A DNA stretch of 64,000 nucleotides from Deinococcus sp. AB2017081 (GTDB taxonomy: Bacteria; Deinococcota; Deinococci; Deinococcales; Deinococcaceae), in NCBI RefSeq assembly GCF_034440735.1, contig NZ_CP140098.1:3329501-3393500 (forward strand), written 5' to 3'. Made by a program: the position numbers and the translations under genes. This document shows, in pieces, positions 53,044 through 64,000 of the stretch (positions are counted from its first letter, which is position 1; each line of letters opens with the position of its first letter). The notes beneath the pieces are model-generated. The model saw only the letters and a list, made by a program, of their open reading frames with translations, did not search any database and was not told where the DNA came from.

Positions 53044-64000
<10,957 letters not shown>

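Overview
This is a high-GC chromosomal segment that reads as Deinococcus or a close relative. The gene families fit (Deinococcus-type bL28, TrxB, HxlR, a YegI-like kinase). About twenty genes also carry a TAnnnT -10 box only 6-9 nt before an ATG or GTG with no Shine-Dalgarno sequence, the leaderless layout known to be abundant in Deinococcus. Genus is inferred from gene content, not from a marker search.

Layout of the core chromosome (1-52.5 kb): a GH32 sucrose/fructan hydrolase cut by the left edge; an ankyrin-repeat secreted protein; a renalase-like FAD enzyme; a CitE-like lyase; the pseudouridine catabolic pair psuK-psuG; a DUF2167 protein; DctA with a divergent CitA/DcuS-type two-component pair; lpdA; malic enzyme; a hotdog thioesterase; a YihY membrane protein; hisA; a GT4 glycosyltransferase; murJ; a lower-GC HEAT-like orphan; pgm; a YegI-like kinase/helix-hairpin-helix protein; a 36-aa membrane microprotein; a lower-GC lipoprotein; trxB. 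Then comes a metal-starvation group: a Fur/Zur-type box, a COG0523 GTPase, bL28, a metal-binding protein and, after an inverted GNAT gene, the ATPase and permease of the ABC importer. Further right lie gluconokinase, an ABC-F protein, a quinone oxidoreductase, a nitroreductase with a divergent HxlR regulator, RidA, a ZTP riboswitch driving purH-folD, two glycosyltransferases, gltX, a B12-binding mutase subunit, two MFS transporters, and pstSCAB behind a four-unit Pho box.

At 52585-52642 the core ends in a 3' fragment of tRNA-Ser(GGA), cut exactly in the anticodon loop. This is the usual scar of a tRNA-integrating element. To its right is a strand-uniform operon with overlapping start and stop codons. 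It encodes a very large DEAD/DEAH helicase with a DUF1998-type zinc region and a C-terminal Vsr/DUF559-like nuclease fold, a SNF2-family helicase, and an Eco57I/PglX-like N6-adenine methyltransferase that runs off the window. This looks like an anti-phage defence island related to DISARM and YprA-helicase systems. The helicase-nuclease fusion and the AT-rich patch inside the methyltransferase are the most unusual things seen.

Regulatory wiring readable from sequence: a perfect CTTTAC-TTT-GTAAAG palindrome upstream of trxB has a close relative over the -35 of the nitroreductase beside the HxlR gene, suggesting a thiol-stress regulon; a Fur-family box lies over the -10 of the zinc group; a ZTP riboswitch controls purine and one-carbon genes; and direct repeats of 10-11 nt control phosphate uptake. 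Two families of dispersed intergenic repeats are present, one of which appears to have become the N-terminus of FolD.
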